Source of the DNA: Neurospora tetraspora
Lineage: Eukaryota; Ascomycota; Sordariomycetes; Sordariales; Sordariaceae
Length of the DNA stretch: 64,000 nt
Reading direction: 5' to 3'
Assembly (NCBI RefSeq): GCF_033439725.1
Contig: NW_026944389.1
Span: 3,100,001-3,164,000, forward strand
The notes under the pieces were generated by a model. The model did no database searches, was not told where the DNA came from, and saw only the letters and a list, made by a program, of their open reading frames with translations. This document shows, in pieces, positions 48,309 to 59,400 of this stretch. The stretch's first letter is position 1. The number at the start of each line of letters is the position of its first letter. Made by a program: the position numbers and the translations under genes.

Positions 48309-48442
48309 GGTCCCGTGGTGTAACGGTTAGCACAAGCACGATTAGGCGGAGCTTAAGCCATGGTAGGGCGAGGCAGTAAGACTGAAAGGCAGGTCCCGGT
48401 TCGACTCCGGGTTGTGGCCATCTCAGCGAATTTTTTTTTTTT
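48309..48442 (+). tRNA. Pol III tRNA-like unit with long insertion or intron
   Basis: The sequence starts GGTCCCGTGGTGTAACGGTTAGCAC, with a perfect A box and a pairing D arm (GTG with CAC). It ends with a perfect T arm (CCCGG-TTCGACT-CCGGG) holding the B box. The 5' GGTCCCG pairs with 3' TGTGGCC at six of seven positions if one extra base is allowed. A 12-T run at 48431-48442, ten bases further, is a strong Pol III terminator. About 37 bases more than a normal tRNA lie between D and T arms. They could be an intron, but I cannot find an anticodon stem that closes. It may be a tRNA pseudogene or another Pol III RNA; the 5' end most resembles Gln or Glu tRNAs. Confidence 0.5.
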
Positions 48443-49517
48443 CAGACATTTTGCTTTTGGTTCCTTCCACTCTCGTTCCAACGCTCGATTGATTGACTCT
48501 CGAACTCTCGAAGAAATAAATCTATGATGCTGTTGATAGCAGTCGTGGCGGACATGCCCCTGTCGACTGAAGTCCAATAGAGCGCCCAGTTTTCCCATCC
48601 AACCTAACCGTCATAATACTATGTGGCAAGTCGAGCGAGGCATATGCTGACAGTCTCGATGATGTGACCAACTTGACACCATTTTGAGTCGCGAAGAGAA
48701 AAAGGAGTGTAGCCATGACTGTCTCTTATACCTTTTGAGGTTATTGTAGTTGTAGGTATGCCAACAGACGTTCAAACACCTGAATGGGCACTGGAGCTCT
48801 CTCTCCCTTGGATTTGCCCCACAGAAGGCCGGACGGGAGAAAAATCGACCAAATACCAAAACGCTCGTTGGACACTCCTTAATTTGAAGCGCTCAACGAG
48901 TGTTATAATCGAGGGCCCTCTGATGACAGGATACATCGGTAATTGTTCATAGGTGCTAAACCATTATAAACATTCTTCTTGCAAGTGGTTGTGGTGGTTC
49001 CCGTCGAGAAGCACGCAGAGGTAAACTTTGCCCCTCATATATGTGGACTTTTCGTTACAGCGGGCTTACAGGGAGATTTAGTGGGCGGTTAGTGGTGCAG
49101 TGGGTGTATTGCATGAAGAGTTGAGGGGAGAATTCGTGAGGCATGAGAAATGGCTTCACCTGGCAGGTCCCCTAGGGAGGCGAGCACAACATGTATGACT
49201 CAGGTTCACAACTTATTACTCACGTCTTGAGGTCCAGGATAGTGCAAGTATTGGCTAGGGAGATCGCATGCTGTATCCTTTGGCTAAACGCCGCCCATTA
49301 CCGATGGTGGCTGGCTGCGTATTCCTCCTCCCTCGTCTTTTTCTTCTTCCATCTCCGTTCCATTTCTACAATTGTATCGTTGGTAGCGATTTACAGACCA
49401 TGAAACACACGTCCTCTACCTGTGTCCATCAGACTGGTGGTTATATATTTGCTATCCACCGCCCTTTCCCAGTGTCGGCCATGATTATGAACAAGAATCA
49501 TGTATCTCAAGTCAACA
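48443..49517. other. Intergenic region
   Basis: About 1.1 kb with no supported gene. Short open frames on both strands show no family features. Confidence 0.5.
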
Positions 49518-51797
49518 TTAATCCTCTGAGACTTCGTCTGCCCATTCATGAATCTCAATGCTGTTCCGTTGACGTGCAGTGAACCACCAGTTGATTATGC
49601 CTCTCATGGGGTGGCATGTCATCGCGATTCCTGGAAACTGGGGACAATCGTCGAAGGACCAGCCCGCTTCGTCAGGATGTGCTTCACTCTCGATCTCGGA
49701 CTCCGTCACGAAATGGATGTTCGGCGTGTCAAACCCTGGGAGTATCTCGCACTCCAGGCAAATGAGCTTGGGGTTGATGATCATATCGCCCGCAAGTTTG
49801 GCGCGGTCCTCGAGTCGAATTTCTCCGACCACCCGCGAGCCGCCGTTGTCGTAGTGAAAGATGATCCCCGAACAGACACGTTGTTTGGGGCGTTTCGGAT
49901 GCGAGGGATAGAAAAACATCTGGGCGGCAACGACGCCGCGGAGGGGAGCGCGAGTGTAGAAGCGGAGATCCTCCTCATCGTCCAAGCTGAACAGGCCGCT
50001 GGGCCACAGATGAGGAATCGTCCCTCGCCAACCTTCCCATTTAGGTTTTGCAAGACGAGTACCCCGATAGCCCCCCAACAGGTCCAAATACTTTCTCTTA
50101 CCCAAAAATCCGTAGACCAGGGCTACCGGATCACGTTGGCCCCACATGAAGTCACGTTTATCAAAAAAGTCTTCTTCATCCTCGTCAGGGCCCTCCCAAT
50201 TGAAGTTATCCTCGGGCGGTTCGAGGCAAGGCAGGCCGATGACAGTCTCGCCAGACAGACGTTTCTTGACCTATAATAGGATGGATATGTCAGATATTTG
50301 AATGATAGCACGATAAGAACTGGGAGAGTAGCGAAAACAACAAGTATCTCCAGGAGCTAGTGCGGAAATACGTGGGCGAGTGAAGCTGAAGAAGGTAAGG
50401 CAGCAAAAGAGGGAACCTGGGGTGTAGGAACGTACCACTACCACAAACGCATTCTGATAATCCCCTACACCTATTCCGAGGATGGTATCCTCCTTAGTAA
50501 CAGGCAGGAAGAAGCAGGCTTCCTGCACCCTGGAAGAGCCGGAAGCTGAGGTTTTAGGACAGTCCATCTCAACGTCATCGCCGCGATGAGGGTGTATTGC
50601 CACGAGCTCTTTGCCGCGATAAACAAATATAAGGCCAGAGATAGAATCTAGACTGACATAATGCCCGGTTGAGAAGACCTCGAATAACTCGTGGTGGAAC
50701 AAATTATTAGACATGGTCAAGTCCGGAGGCGTGGGCGTGTCCCAAACGCGTGGTAGGAAGGGTATATCCATATCATGATCATGGTCGTAATATTTATCGT
50801 CGGCATCGAGGAGGAGTCGCAAAAGGCCGTTTCTGCAGTAGACAAATCTACGCGAAAATTCGTCGCGCTTTGTGTCCAAGAGAGCGTAGGCGAATCTTCG
50901 ATTGTTCATTTGCCAATCTTCGCACTGCGGTTGCTGGCAAAACCGCTCAATCTCTCGGATTCCATCCACGTCGAAAGTAAGTCGGAGAACATCGTGTTGA
51001 CCTCTGGGTCCTATTGTCGCTATTTCTTCGCCTCTTTCCCAGTGCAATATGTGACGTATTTCCACGCGTTGCTCAGCAGAGATTGGAAGGTCGGGCAGCG
51101 AAGATGCAACTGTCAGAGCGGCGACAGCCCGCCAGAACAGAGCATTTCCTGGTAAATACGATCGGATTCGTTCGACCAATTCCGAGGAAAAGTTGATAAG
51201 TTGGGGAATATTGATGATTGAAGCAACTTGGTTGACAGCTTGTAGGCTTATAAGATATAGGCTTCTAAGCGAGAGGGCTTTTGGTAGCTAGAAACCATAT
51301 AGCCACAGACTCCTGGCCACAGCCAGTTCCCAGATCCGTTCGCACGCAAGGCGGGGAGCGAGCGGACATGACTGCTTCGCAATCACGAAGCAGTCCTTAT
51401 GTACCGCAGTGGCCACATAGAGTCTGTAGGGATCTGTGCCGTGCTCGGCGCATCCTCGCCCTATGTGCCCCAGGGAGCACAGGTAACAGAGATTTACTTC
51501 TGTTTTCTTGTCCAGGTATACATCCAGAAATTCAAGAAAGGTCTTGGGAAACGCAATTGTAGCAGTGCGCCCCAGATATACCATTCTATTCTGGCACCCG
51601 ATTACTAAACTCCAGTCAGAGAAGGCCACCCAAAGGGATGCGCAGGAAAAGGGAGTTGTACAAACAATGACCGGGGTCTCTAGCTCGATCGTCTCAGTGC
51701 AGACCCCACAGCGCGACTCGAGCTGAATGATATACATTGGCTCGCCCTCGGAGGAGGACCCATCGTGTCGGTCGTCGGTTTCGAGGTCGGTAGCCAT
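49518..51797 (-). pseudogene. Hypothetical Cys-containing protein, frame broken by a single TAG
   Basis: The start ATG is at 51797. One open frame runs to 50436 except for a TAG at 51290-51288 (codon 170). After an intron (50435-50271, GTACGT...TATTATAG) it continues in 50270-49518 to a TAA stop. Read through, it would be about 704 codons. The first part has a Cys pattern (CGVC, then CYLC...GC...H...HKDC) that could bind zinc. After the TAG the frame goes on with VNQVASIINIPQLINFSSELVERIRSYLPGN, an F-box-like or leader-like helix, and a long soluble body. I do not recognise the family. The TAG may be a nonsense mutation (CAG to TAG is a C-to-T change), a readthrough site, or a sign that two genes lie here. 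I found no in-frame intron that would remove it. The HET-domain gene starts 814 bp away on the other strand. Confidence 0.62.
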
Positions 51798-52611
51798 AAT
51801 GATGGCGTTGTTCGTACACTTTGTTGTCGGCGGTGATGTTTTGATTCGGGTCAGGAAACCGATTGCCGGGGAGATAAAAATTTGTACGTTTCAAGTCACG
51901 ACTCGCCTGCGTATGCGGATGCAGTCGCGTGCGCGCATCTGGCGGTCGGACCGGCGGAGGAACATTCGGGCAGGAAAAACCCACATTTTGGAACTGATTT
52001 GTATTTTGATCTGTATTTGATTTGGTTTATTTGATTCAAGTTGATTTGAGTTGAGATGAAATACGATTTGGCTTGGCGATTTGAGTTGTCGAGGACGAGG
52101 ACGCTGGACGCCTGCAAAACCTTTGCGGGGTTTTAGGGATATAAACCCTGCCCGGCAGGCCTGTCGTACCTGCCTCACCTCCGTGATCATGTGGGGATGT
52201 GAAGGCAGTTACCGTTGCCGGGGGAACAGCTCTTAGATGGGATGGTAACAACTTCGCCAGTACTTTGACGCCAATGAAGATAGTGCGTTAGTATAGTGTT
52301 CTGTGCCAGCAGAGCATACTTAGCCGCACTGTTTTGTAAGTATGCAGAGACATGTCGATGCCCAACGGGCCGGCACATCGTCTCTTAATGGCAGTGACCC
52401 CTCACCTGCTGGTGAGTCTTTCCTCAGCCTGGCATTCCTTTGAAGTCATTGCTGGAGTGCACCGTTTGGTTGGGCAGATACCAAGCAAATTAAACCACCA
52501 ACTTCCCGACATTGCTGCTTGTTTCTTCGTCCAGTTCACGTCTCGTTGCATAGTCCTTTCACATTTTCTCCGCAACACCCCCTGGCGAGGTCCCGGACCC
52601 GGTCAGTTGTG
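51798..52611. promoter_or_regulatory. Shared divergent promoter region
   Basis: The 814 bp between two divergent starts (51797 minus, 52612 plus). It holds a run of TTTGATTTG-like repeats at about 51990-52090. No defined factor site is seen. An open frame in phase with the HET gene begins at 52519, but the ATG at 52612 starts the conserved part. Confidence 0.45.
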
Positions 52612-54438
52612 ATGGCTTCAATATACACGGAAATACAGCTGGAGGGGAATTCCGACAGCATCCGCATCCTCGAGCTTGCCCCTCTCGGCCCTTCGCTGTC
52701 GACCGGTGTTCTTCACGGTCGCCTGACCAGAGCTTACCTGCACCGAAGCCCCGATTACACTGCTCTCTCGTATGTTTGGGGTCCGCCGGAGTTTACGCAC
52801 TCCATCACTCTCAACGACTCGCACACGGTGCCCATCACCGAGACACTATTTGACGCGCTTAAAGAACTTGCTTCGGACAAAGCAAACGCTGGGGGGCTGT
52901 CATTATGGATCGATCAGGTCTGTATCAACCAGACAGATGACTCCGAAAAGGCTTCTCAGGTTCAGATGATGTCAAGGATTTTCAGGCAGGCAAACCTCGT
53001 TATAGGATGGTTGGGTCCAGCCGACACTGATAGTAACGAGGCCATGGATCTTTTCCGCTGTTTCTCTCTCAACACCTCATCCCCCGAGAAGACAGAACTG
53101 GGCCAAGATTTGCGTCACAGATTGAAGTTGGAATGGACGACGGATCAAGAAGGCCGCTCTGTGAACCCTTTGGAACAGGAGAGAAACAGTGCCGGGCTTG
53201 CCTGTGTGGCGATCCTTTACCGACCATGGTTCAAGAGGCTCTGGATCGTTCAGGAGCTGGTCTTAGCGCGAAAGCTCGAACTTCGCTGTGGCTCTGCAAC
53301 AATATCTGACAGCCAGTTCTTCACAGCGCTGGAATCATCTGAATGGAAAGGTCGGAAAAAAGTTGGATCTTTCTCAAAGCCCCTAACCGAACGTATATCT
53401 TCCTTAAGGAGGCTAAGAGATGACCTGCTCACCAGAAATGAGCTGTTGTCATTTGTCTCTCTTGCACACGACTTCCAGGCGTGGGACTGTGGCAATAACC
53501 ATGATCGACTCAATGCTCTCTACGGCATTTCAGCCTGGAAAAACGGCAATAATTCCTGGTTTCTACCAGATTACAGCATCTCGGCGATGGATCTCTACTA
53601 CCGTTTTGCTGAAGGTTACCTGAAGCATACTACTGGCGGTTTGGATATCCTTCGTTACGCAGGCCTCGGCTTTTTTTTGGCCAGCCACTTGCGTCAATCG
53701 AACGGTGCCGAGTGGACTTGTCCTTCATGGGTGCCTGACTGGAGAATAAGAAACAGGGCAAAAACTTTGTCTTTCTTAGGACCTTTTGATGCCACTATCG
53801 ACGAGGCATTCTTCAGGGTGGATGAGACCTCCAAGACACTTAAGGTACGGAGCCATCGAATGGACAGCATCTCGAATATGCCTCAGACCATATTCTCCAC
53901 TACCGATAGGACAATTATGCAAGACATCTTTGCATTATCACAGAGCTATACCGGTAAAAAGATGGAAGATTTTGTATCAGCAATTACCACGGAGGGGCCA
54001 TTCAGCAGACCAGGTCAAGTGTCTAAACAGGATCAAATGGTCGAAGCTTTCAAAGCGTGGAAGGAAAGACAGGAAAGACTCGAATACGTCTATGCTGGGC
54101 ATGATGAGTCCGAGAGCCTGGGTGTGCCGTACATCCCTGATGATCTGGCCGACCATTTCGCGGCTATGGCTCTTGGTCTGTTCCGCAACAGATCGTTTTT
54201 TGAAACTACTAACGGCAGGCTGGGCGTGGGACCTGCTCATGTCAAGGAAGGAGACACTATTCTTTTCATATATGGACTACGGACACCGTTTGTCGTCCGG
54301 AAGTGTACCGCAGATTTGTCTGACAGTTCCTATATTCTTATGGGGGACTGTGTTGTGAGCAGGTACGAGACGTATGAGCTAGGTCGGGCACGTTACTCCT
54401 CCTCCTCCTATTTGCATCGAGAGATAACACTTGTGTAA
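52612..54438 (+). CDS. HET-domain heterokaryon-incompatibility-type protein
   Basis: A single exon of 608 residues. The HET domain occupies about residues 48-200. DYTALSYVWG lies at 48-57, LWIDQVCINQ at 98-107, QVQMMSRIFRQANLVIGWLG at 116-135, and RPWFKRLWIVQELVLA after it. These are the conserved blocks of fungal HET domains, which trigger cell death when non-self is sensed at hyphal fusion. The rest is a helical C-terminal half without NACHT, WD40 or ankyrin repeats, ending with the common element that begins SSYILMGDCVVSRY. Such single-HET proteins are numerous in Pezizomycotina. The actual trigger and partner are unknown. The ATG at 52612 is chosen because the sequence before it has no conserved features. 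Confidence 0.93.
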   Translation: MASIYTEIQLEGNSDSIRILELAPLGPSLSTGVLHGRLTRAYLHRSPDYTALSYVWGPPEFTHSITLNDSHTVPITETLFDALKELASDKANAGGLSLWIDQVCINQTDDSEKASQVQMMSRIFRQANLVIGWLGPADTDSNEAMDLFRCFSLNTSSPEKTELGQDLRHRLKLEWTTDQEGRSVNPLEQERNSAGLACVAILYRPWFKRLWIVQELVLARKLELRCGSATISDSQFFTALESSEWKGRKKVGSFSKPLTERISSLRRLRDDLLTRNELLSFVSLAHDFQAWDCGNNHDRLNALYGISAWKNGNNSWFLPDYSISAMDLYYRFAEGYLKHTTGGLDILRYAGLGFFLASHLRQSNGAEWTCPSWVPDWRIRNRAKTLSFLGPFDATIDEAFFRVDETSKTLKVRSHRMDSISNMPQTIFSTTDRTIMQDIFALSQSYTGKKMEDFVSAITTEGPFSRPGQVSKQDQMVEAFKAWKERQERLEYVYAGHDESESLGVPYIPDDLADHFAAMALGLFRNRSFFETTNGRLGVGPAHVKEGDTILFIYGLRTPFVVRKCTADLSDSSYILMGDCVVSRYETYELGRARYSSSSYLHREITLV

Positions 54439-54783
54439 GCTGTAGCGTGAATAATCGGCCTTTGAAGAGACAGTCTAACCAGCAATTCGAGGAACCTCAG
54501 ACCCACTGGGCATGTGACGGAATTAGTTAAGAGCAACTAGAGGTACCTAGAGGTAAATAAAAAGTGCAAGTTGGAACGAATCCAAGTCATAGCAAAGTCT
54601 CCCGTTATTCATCTACCAGCCTTTTCAATCCAGCATGACCAAAGGTCTTACATAGGGCTGGATCTACCCAAACTGGCCACGCCTGCATCTACCTAATTTC
54701 TGTTCCTTATATCCTTCATAACCATAACCACCTGCACACTACAACTCAACCGTCTCCCATACTTCTGTCTTCTTGAGACCGCC

Positions 54784-55091
54784 TTAGATCCAGCTAAAGG
54801 CCGGGACGCACCAGAAACTGCGAATCTTGTTCTCCGGGTCCTGGGTGCAGCCGTCGCCGCTCTCGGAATAGGGGAGATCAAAGTGGTCACCAACACCCGG
54901 CTCCTTATCGACGCAGGTTGGGGTACTGGATAGCAGTAAGACGCAGATGTTAGCTTGGTTTCGCAGATGCAGCAATGCGATGATGGGTTTCCTTACTAGA
55001 AGAAGCGGCAATAAATTCCCTGGTCAGGGGCGACGGAAGGAACTCCCTTGCCAAGGCTGACTACATTTGAAGCCTTCAACTGGCATTCCAT
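54784..55091 (-). CDS. Possible small Cys-containing protein
   Basis: Exons 55091-54997 and 54925-54784 are joined by a clean 71-bp intron (GTAAGG...CTATCCAG). They give 78 residues: an N-terminal part with MECQLKASN, then GIYCRFFY, TPTCVDKEPG, SGDGCTQDP and FWCVPAFSWI. The second exon (47 codons) looks coding because of its even Cys spacing and lack of simple sequence. The start is doubtful. No signal peptide is seen in this model, and an upstream exon could supply one, which would make it a small secreted effector-like protein. No family is recognised. Confidence 0.38.
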
Positions 55092-56415
55092 ACAACAAAC
55101 AACAGTAAGCGGCACAAAACTGGTAAACTATGCATACGAACTCTAAGAGGGTATATCTTGTTACCCCTTTGGGTTTTGTTGTAACACCGGCCAAGACTCG
55201 TGACCAGAACACTCGTATATAGAACTATATGGTCAGTATTCAATGTGTTTGCTACATCACCTTGAGCCGGCTGTGTGACGGGCGCTGCCGGTGGTGGCAG
55301 ACATCTAGCTCAAACCCTGAGGGAGTGTTCATATCTTCCTTCTCTTTAGCCCGGATATAACTCCTGAACCCGCTCCCAAGAATACGCAGTCGTTCTCCAA
55401 GTGGGAGTGTCAGGGCTGGCCTCGCTCTGAACTTGGATATTTATCGGTCTGGGACAATAAGCACTTGTGAACAAGGTGGGTTGTGCCTCGATCCCAATAG
55501 AAAAATCTCCTTTGTTCAACGATTGCCAAAGTAACAATGCATTGTGATATCCGCCGTTATTTCAAGGAGGCTTTGAGTCATTTCATTGAGCTGCACCGAC
55601 ATGAAGCTCCCCATTGCAGTCGTGATAAAGCATGTATGCTGAGGTAGGCTGCCTGGGGAGCTGAGTCTCTCATAAGTCACAGAACGGGAGTGAAGATTGC
55701 CGGAGACAGATCAGTAAAAGAGTCCCCAGTCTCTGGTTAATGAAGCAGGTGGCTTGCTCTTACCTATCGCGCCTCGCCCGCTCGAGCCTAAGACGTAAAC
55801 ATCAAGCTCGAATCCGCAGACTTCCTCGTCCTATTATCTCTGAAGTCGAACGTTGAGGTGTCTTTGAGGGAGGAAGACTTTCCTGAGTAAAGCTAAACCA
55901 TCTAAAAATACCGACGGCCCAGACGTTGCTTGGTCTCGCTTCCACCACAACACAATGTTTCCATTGTCCTCATTGTCAACAAGCTCTCGACAAGCCGTCG
56001 ACAAGCCGATTGGCATGACAAAGAGTAACCCGCAGAGCGCAAAGACATTATATAAAATCCTGTAGATGCCGCGATCGCATGAGGGCTCCCGCCCCTGGAC
56101 CTGAACAGATTAATTGATTGTCCGATTTCTTGACAAGAAATGAGAAGAGCATTGTTTGAACAGTAACACAGCCAGATTATACCCACGCAGCAAGCTCTGA
56201 GTGAACAACACCAGTGAGACTTGAACAGCAAACACAACGCAAATCAACGAAACTCAACACACACACACACACACACCAGCGAGAGGGAGCTTACACTCCA
56301 GGTCAGCAGAGCTTACCCTAGCTAGCTTACTAGCTCCAAAGAGAAACCCAGATCACACTCCCAGACAGACAGCCAACGCTCGAAAGAGCCAGAGCCAGTC
56401 CAAGCAACATTACCT
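55092..56415. other. Intergenic region upstream of the acidic protein gene
   Basis: About 1.3 kb with no supported gene. An (AC)10 microsatellite lies at 56257-56276 in the 5' leader region of the next gene. Confidence 0.5.
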
Positions 56416-59400
56416 ATGGACGGTGACCAGCCGCCCCAGCCCAGGCCTCGGGGACGTCCAAGAAGGGACGCCTTCGTCGGTCCACAAACTAGGCCTGTAA
56501 CTTGGGCCGATCGAAACCTCCCACGTCGTCAGACTCGCGCTCAGCGAGAGCGTCTTCAAGAATTGGCCAATGGAAACCTCCCCCATTACGAGCTTGGACA
56601 TGATGGGCGGCAACGCCTGTTGAATGGAGACCGGAATCGCGCTCAGAATCTTCAACAGCTGGCCAATGGAAACATCCCCCTTATAGATCTTGAAAACAAT
56701 GACCAGGCACCTCTGCTGAATGGAGGACAGCCCGAGCAACCGGCGCCAGAGCCCCAGCCCGAGCCGGAGCCGGAGCCGGAGGAAGAGAACCAAGAGCTGG
56801 AGGGAGGCCGGGAGCCTGAACAAGAGCAGGAGCCAGAACAGGCCGTAGTCCAGGAGGGCGAGGGATCAGGATCCGACGAAGACATAGAGCGAGGCGGAGG
56901 TTCGAATCCAGATGGAGGTGCTGATCCCAGTGACAGCTCAGACTCTGAAGAAGGCTCAGACTCCGAAGAAGGCTCAGAGCCAGCCCACCCCCGAACACCA
57001 TCCCCCCCTCCTCCTCAGACGCCGCCAGTCCGCCTCACCCCCAACTCTCCCGCTTCTCACCTCGATCCATTAGACATCCAGGACGCGCCTCCCCCAGCAC
57101 CACCAATCCTCCCCCCGACTCCCCCACCACCACCCGTGTTTTCTTCCCCACCCCAACCTGCGGTCGTTGTCAATCTCCCCTCTGGAGCCATTCCCCCACC
57201 TCACGGTGTCAACGTATCGCCCAATGACTCCGCCGTCGATGTCCGGACACCTGAACCTGAACCTGAACAAGCTCCTCCCCAGCCTGTATTAGATCCAAAT
57301 GTGTGGGATCAAGAAGATGATCTAAAAGACGATGATGGTCTTCTTGGTCTTGGTCATGGAACACCAGGACCAGGTATGCCTGGCTTTGTTGATCCGCAGC
57401 AGCCTGGCTCTCCTCTTGTATTAAATGAAGGGGGAAACTGGGCTGGAGACGATGGATTTGTAGCAGGGGGGTGGTCTGGCGGCTTCGCCCAGCAGCCGGG
57501 GCCTCAAGCAGTCCCGGTTGCTAATAATAATGAGGATGGGTGGAATGAGGTAGAGTGGCAACACCCTAATGATGTGGAAGAGTGGCAACACCCTGATGAT
57601 GGGGGAGAGGAGGAGCAACACCCCAGTGAAGGGGGAGAGGAGCAACGCTCTGATGACGAGAGTGAAGGTGCAGCTGCACCTTTTGGAGAAGAACCGTCTG
57701 ACAGTTCGTCGTCGTCGTCGTCGGATGAAGATGCAGCTGCTGCGCATGACCGAGGAGAAACGTTTGAAAGTTCGTCGTCGTCGTCGTCGTCGTCGTCGTC
57801 AGATGATAGCGATGCCGAAGGAGAGGGCCGTGGTAATGATGAGGAGCGACGCGACTCCCCGGAGCGGGATGGCAACGAATATCAGCCCATCGACGGTGAA
57901 TGGTACTTCAATGATAGTGAAGAGGATCTGTTCGACGATGGAGAAATTAGCGAGGGTAGTCACGGCGAAGCAAACGTCGGTTTGGACCTGCCAGATGATG
58001 AGGACGAGCAAGAGTTGCCGGAGTTGCCGCCGTTGAATGATCAAGCACAGGCACAAGCTCCTGCTCCAGCCGGCCAGGAGCCAAGATCATTAAGTTCGCT
58101 TCCTGATTTCGACGACGCTGAGTGGGAAGCAAATGAACGGGAACTGCAGCGCCGTAACCAAAGGAACAACCCGCTTCCCTGGTACGAGAGGGGCCACGCG
58201 GTACAGCGCCAGCCCCTGGGCGACCTCGCGATACTGCCCGAACGCCTCCAGGGCCACGACTCTGTCGAGAATAACGCCCTTCGCTGGTCCAGACCTTCAG
58301 TCGACTTTGGCCGCCATAGCCGTGCACCATCATTGCCGTCAGACTGGTCTTCCGAGGGAGAGGGTGAGGTAGACTACCCAGAGGAAGAAGAGGAGTCGAA
58401 CAAGTCTTCTTGCACCGGCTCGTCATCAACATCGAAGTCTGGAGGTTCGTCCGATAGTGACGACGAGCTTCATCCCATCGCCATGCCTGTGAATGGTACG
58501 AACGTTAGCTCCGAAGGTTCTTCCCAAGGTCGAAGCTCGCCCATTCACCGGCAAGACACTGAAACACCTCCTTCTTCCCCGCCGCCTCGCCAACGACCTG
58601 ATACCCCCTGTCCTTCTTCGCCGCCCAAGAGAAACCGCAAGGAAAAGACGATTCCGTCTCCCTTGGATCTTGCCCCCAATTCCAGTGAGACCGGCATCAA
58701 CAGCCGCGATCTTGAACTCGACATGGCCGCCCGAACAGCGCGCTCCAATGCGCCTCCTCCGTCGGCTGGCATCACGACGGCCGCCACAAACACCAACTTA
58801 GGTCAACAACAACCCCCTACAACCCCCAGGAAATCCCCTACCACCCGCAAGCCCTCCCTCCGCCGCAACAGCGCCGCACCCTTCCACCAAAGCGAACACC
58901 CCTCCACCACCGTCTTCCGCGAAGACTTCACCTTCGTCCCGCGCGATGGTCGTCTCTCTGCACCCAGCAGCGTCTCCGGTGATGACGGTAGTCACATCAT
59001 GCCCGACTACATCGGGCAAGGTGACCAGGACATCAGCCCGCAAACCAAGAACCCGCCCAAGGTTCCTCGGACGGGCGTCGCAGTTCCGGGCACCCGCGAG
59101 GCGAGGGTGCAAGTTGGTGGTAAGGGATTCCCGCAGGTCCACAAAGACAAGGGGGTTAAGGTGGTTGATCCGGGCGATGCGGAGTCTTCGAGCGAGGAGG
59201 AGGAAGAAGAAGAAGAAGAAGAAGAAGAAGAAGAGGAAAGGAGTCCGACTAGGATGAAGCCGAATCGTCGTCGTTCAGGAATCCACTGTCCCGCGTTTTC
59301 GACAGAGAGTTACCTGCAGAGGCAGGAGCAGCAGAAGGAGCAGCGAGAGCGACAAGAAGAGGAGAGAGCAGGAACCTATTACCAGTACAACCCCAGGTAC

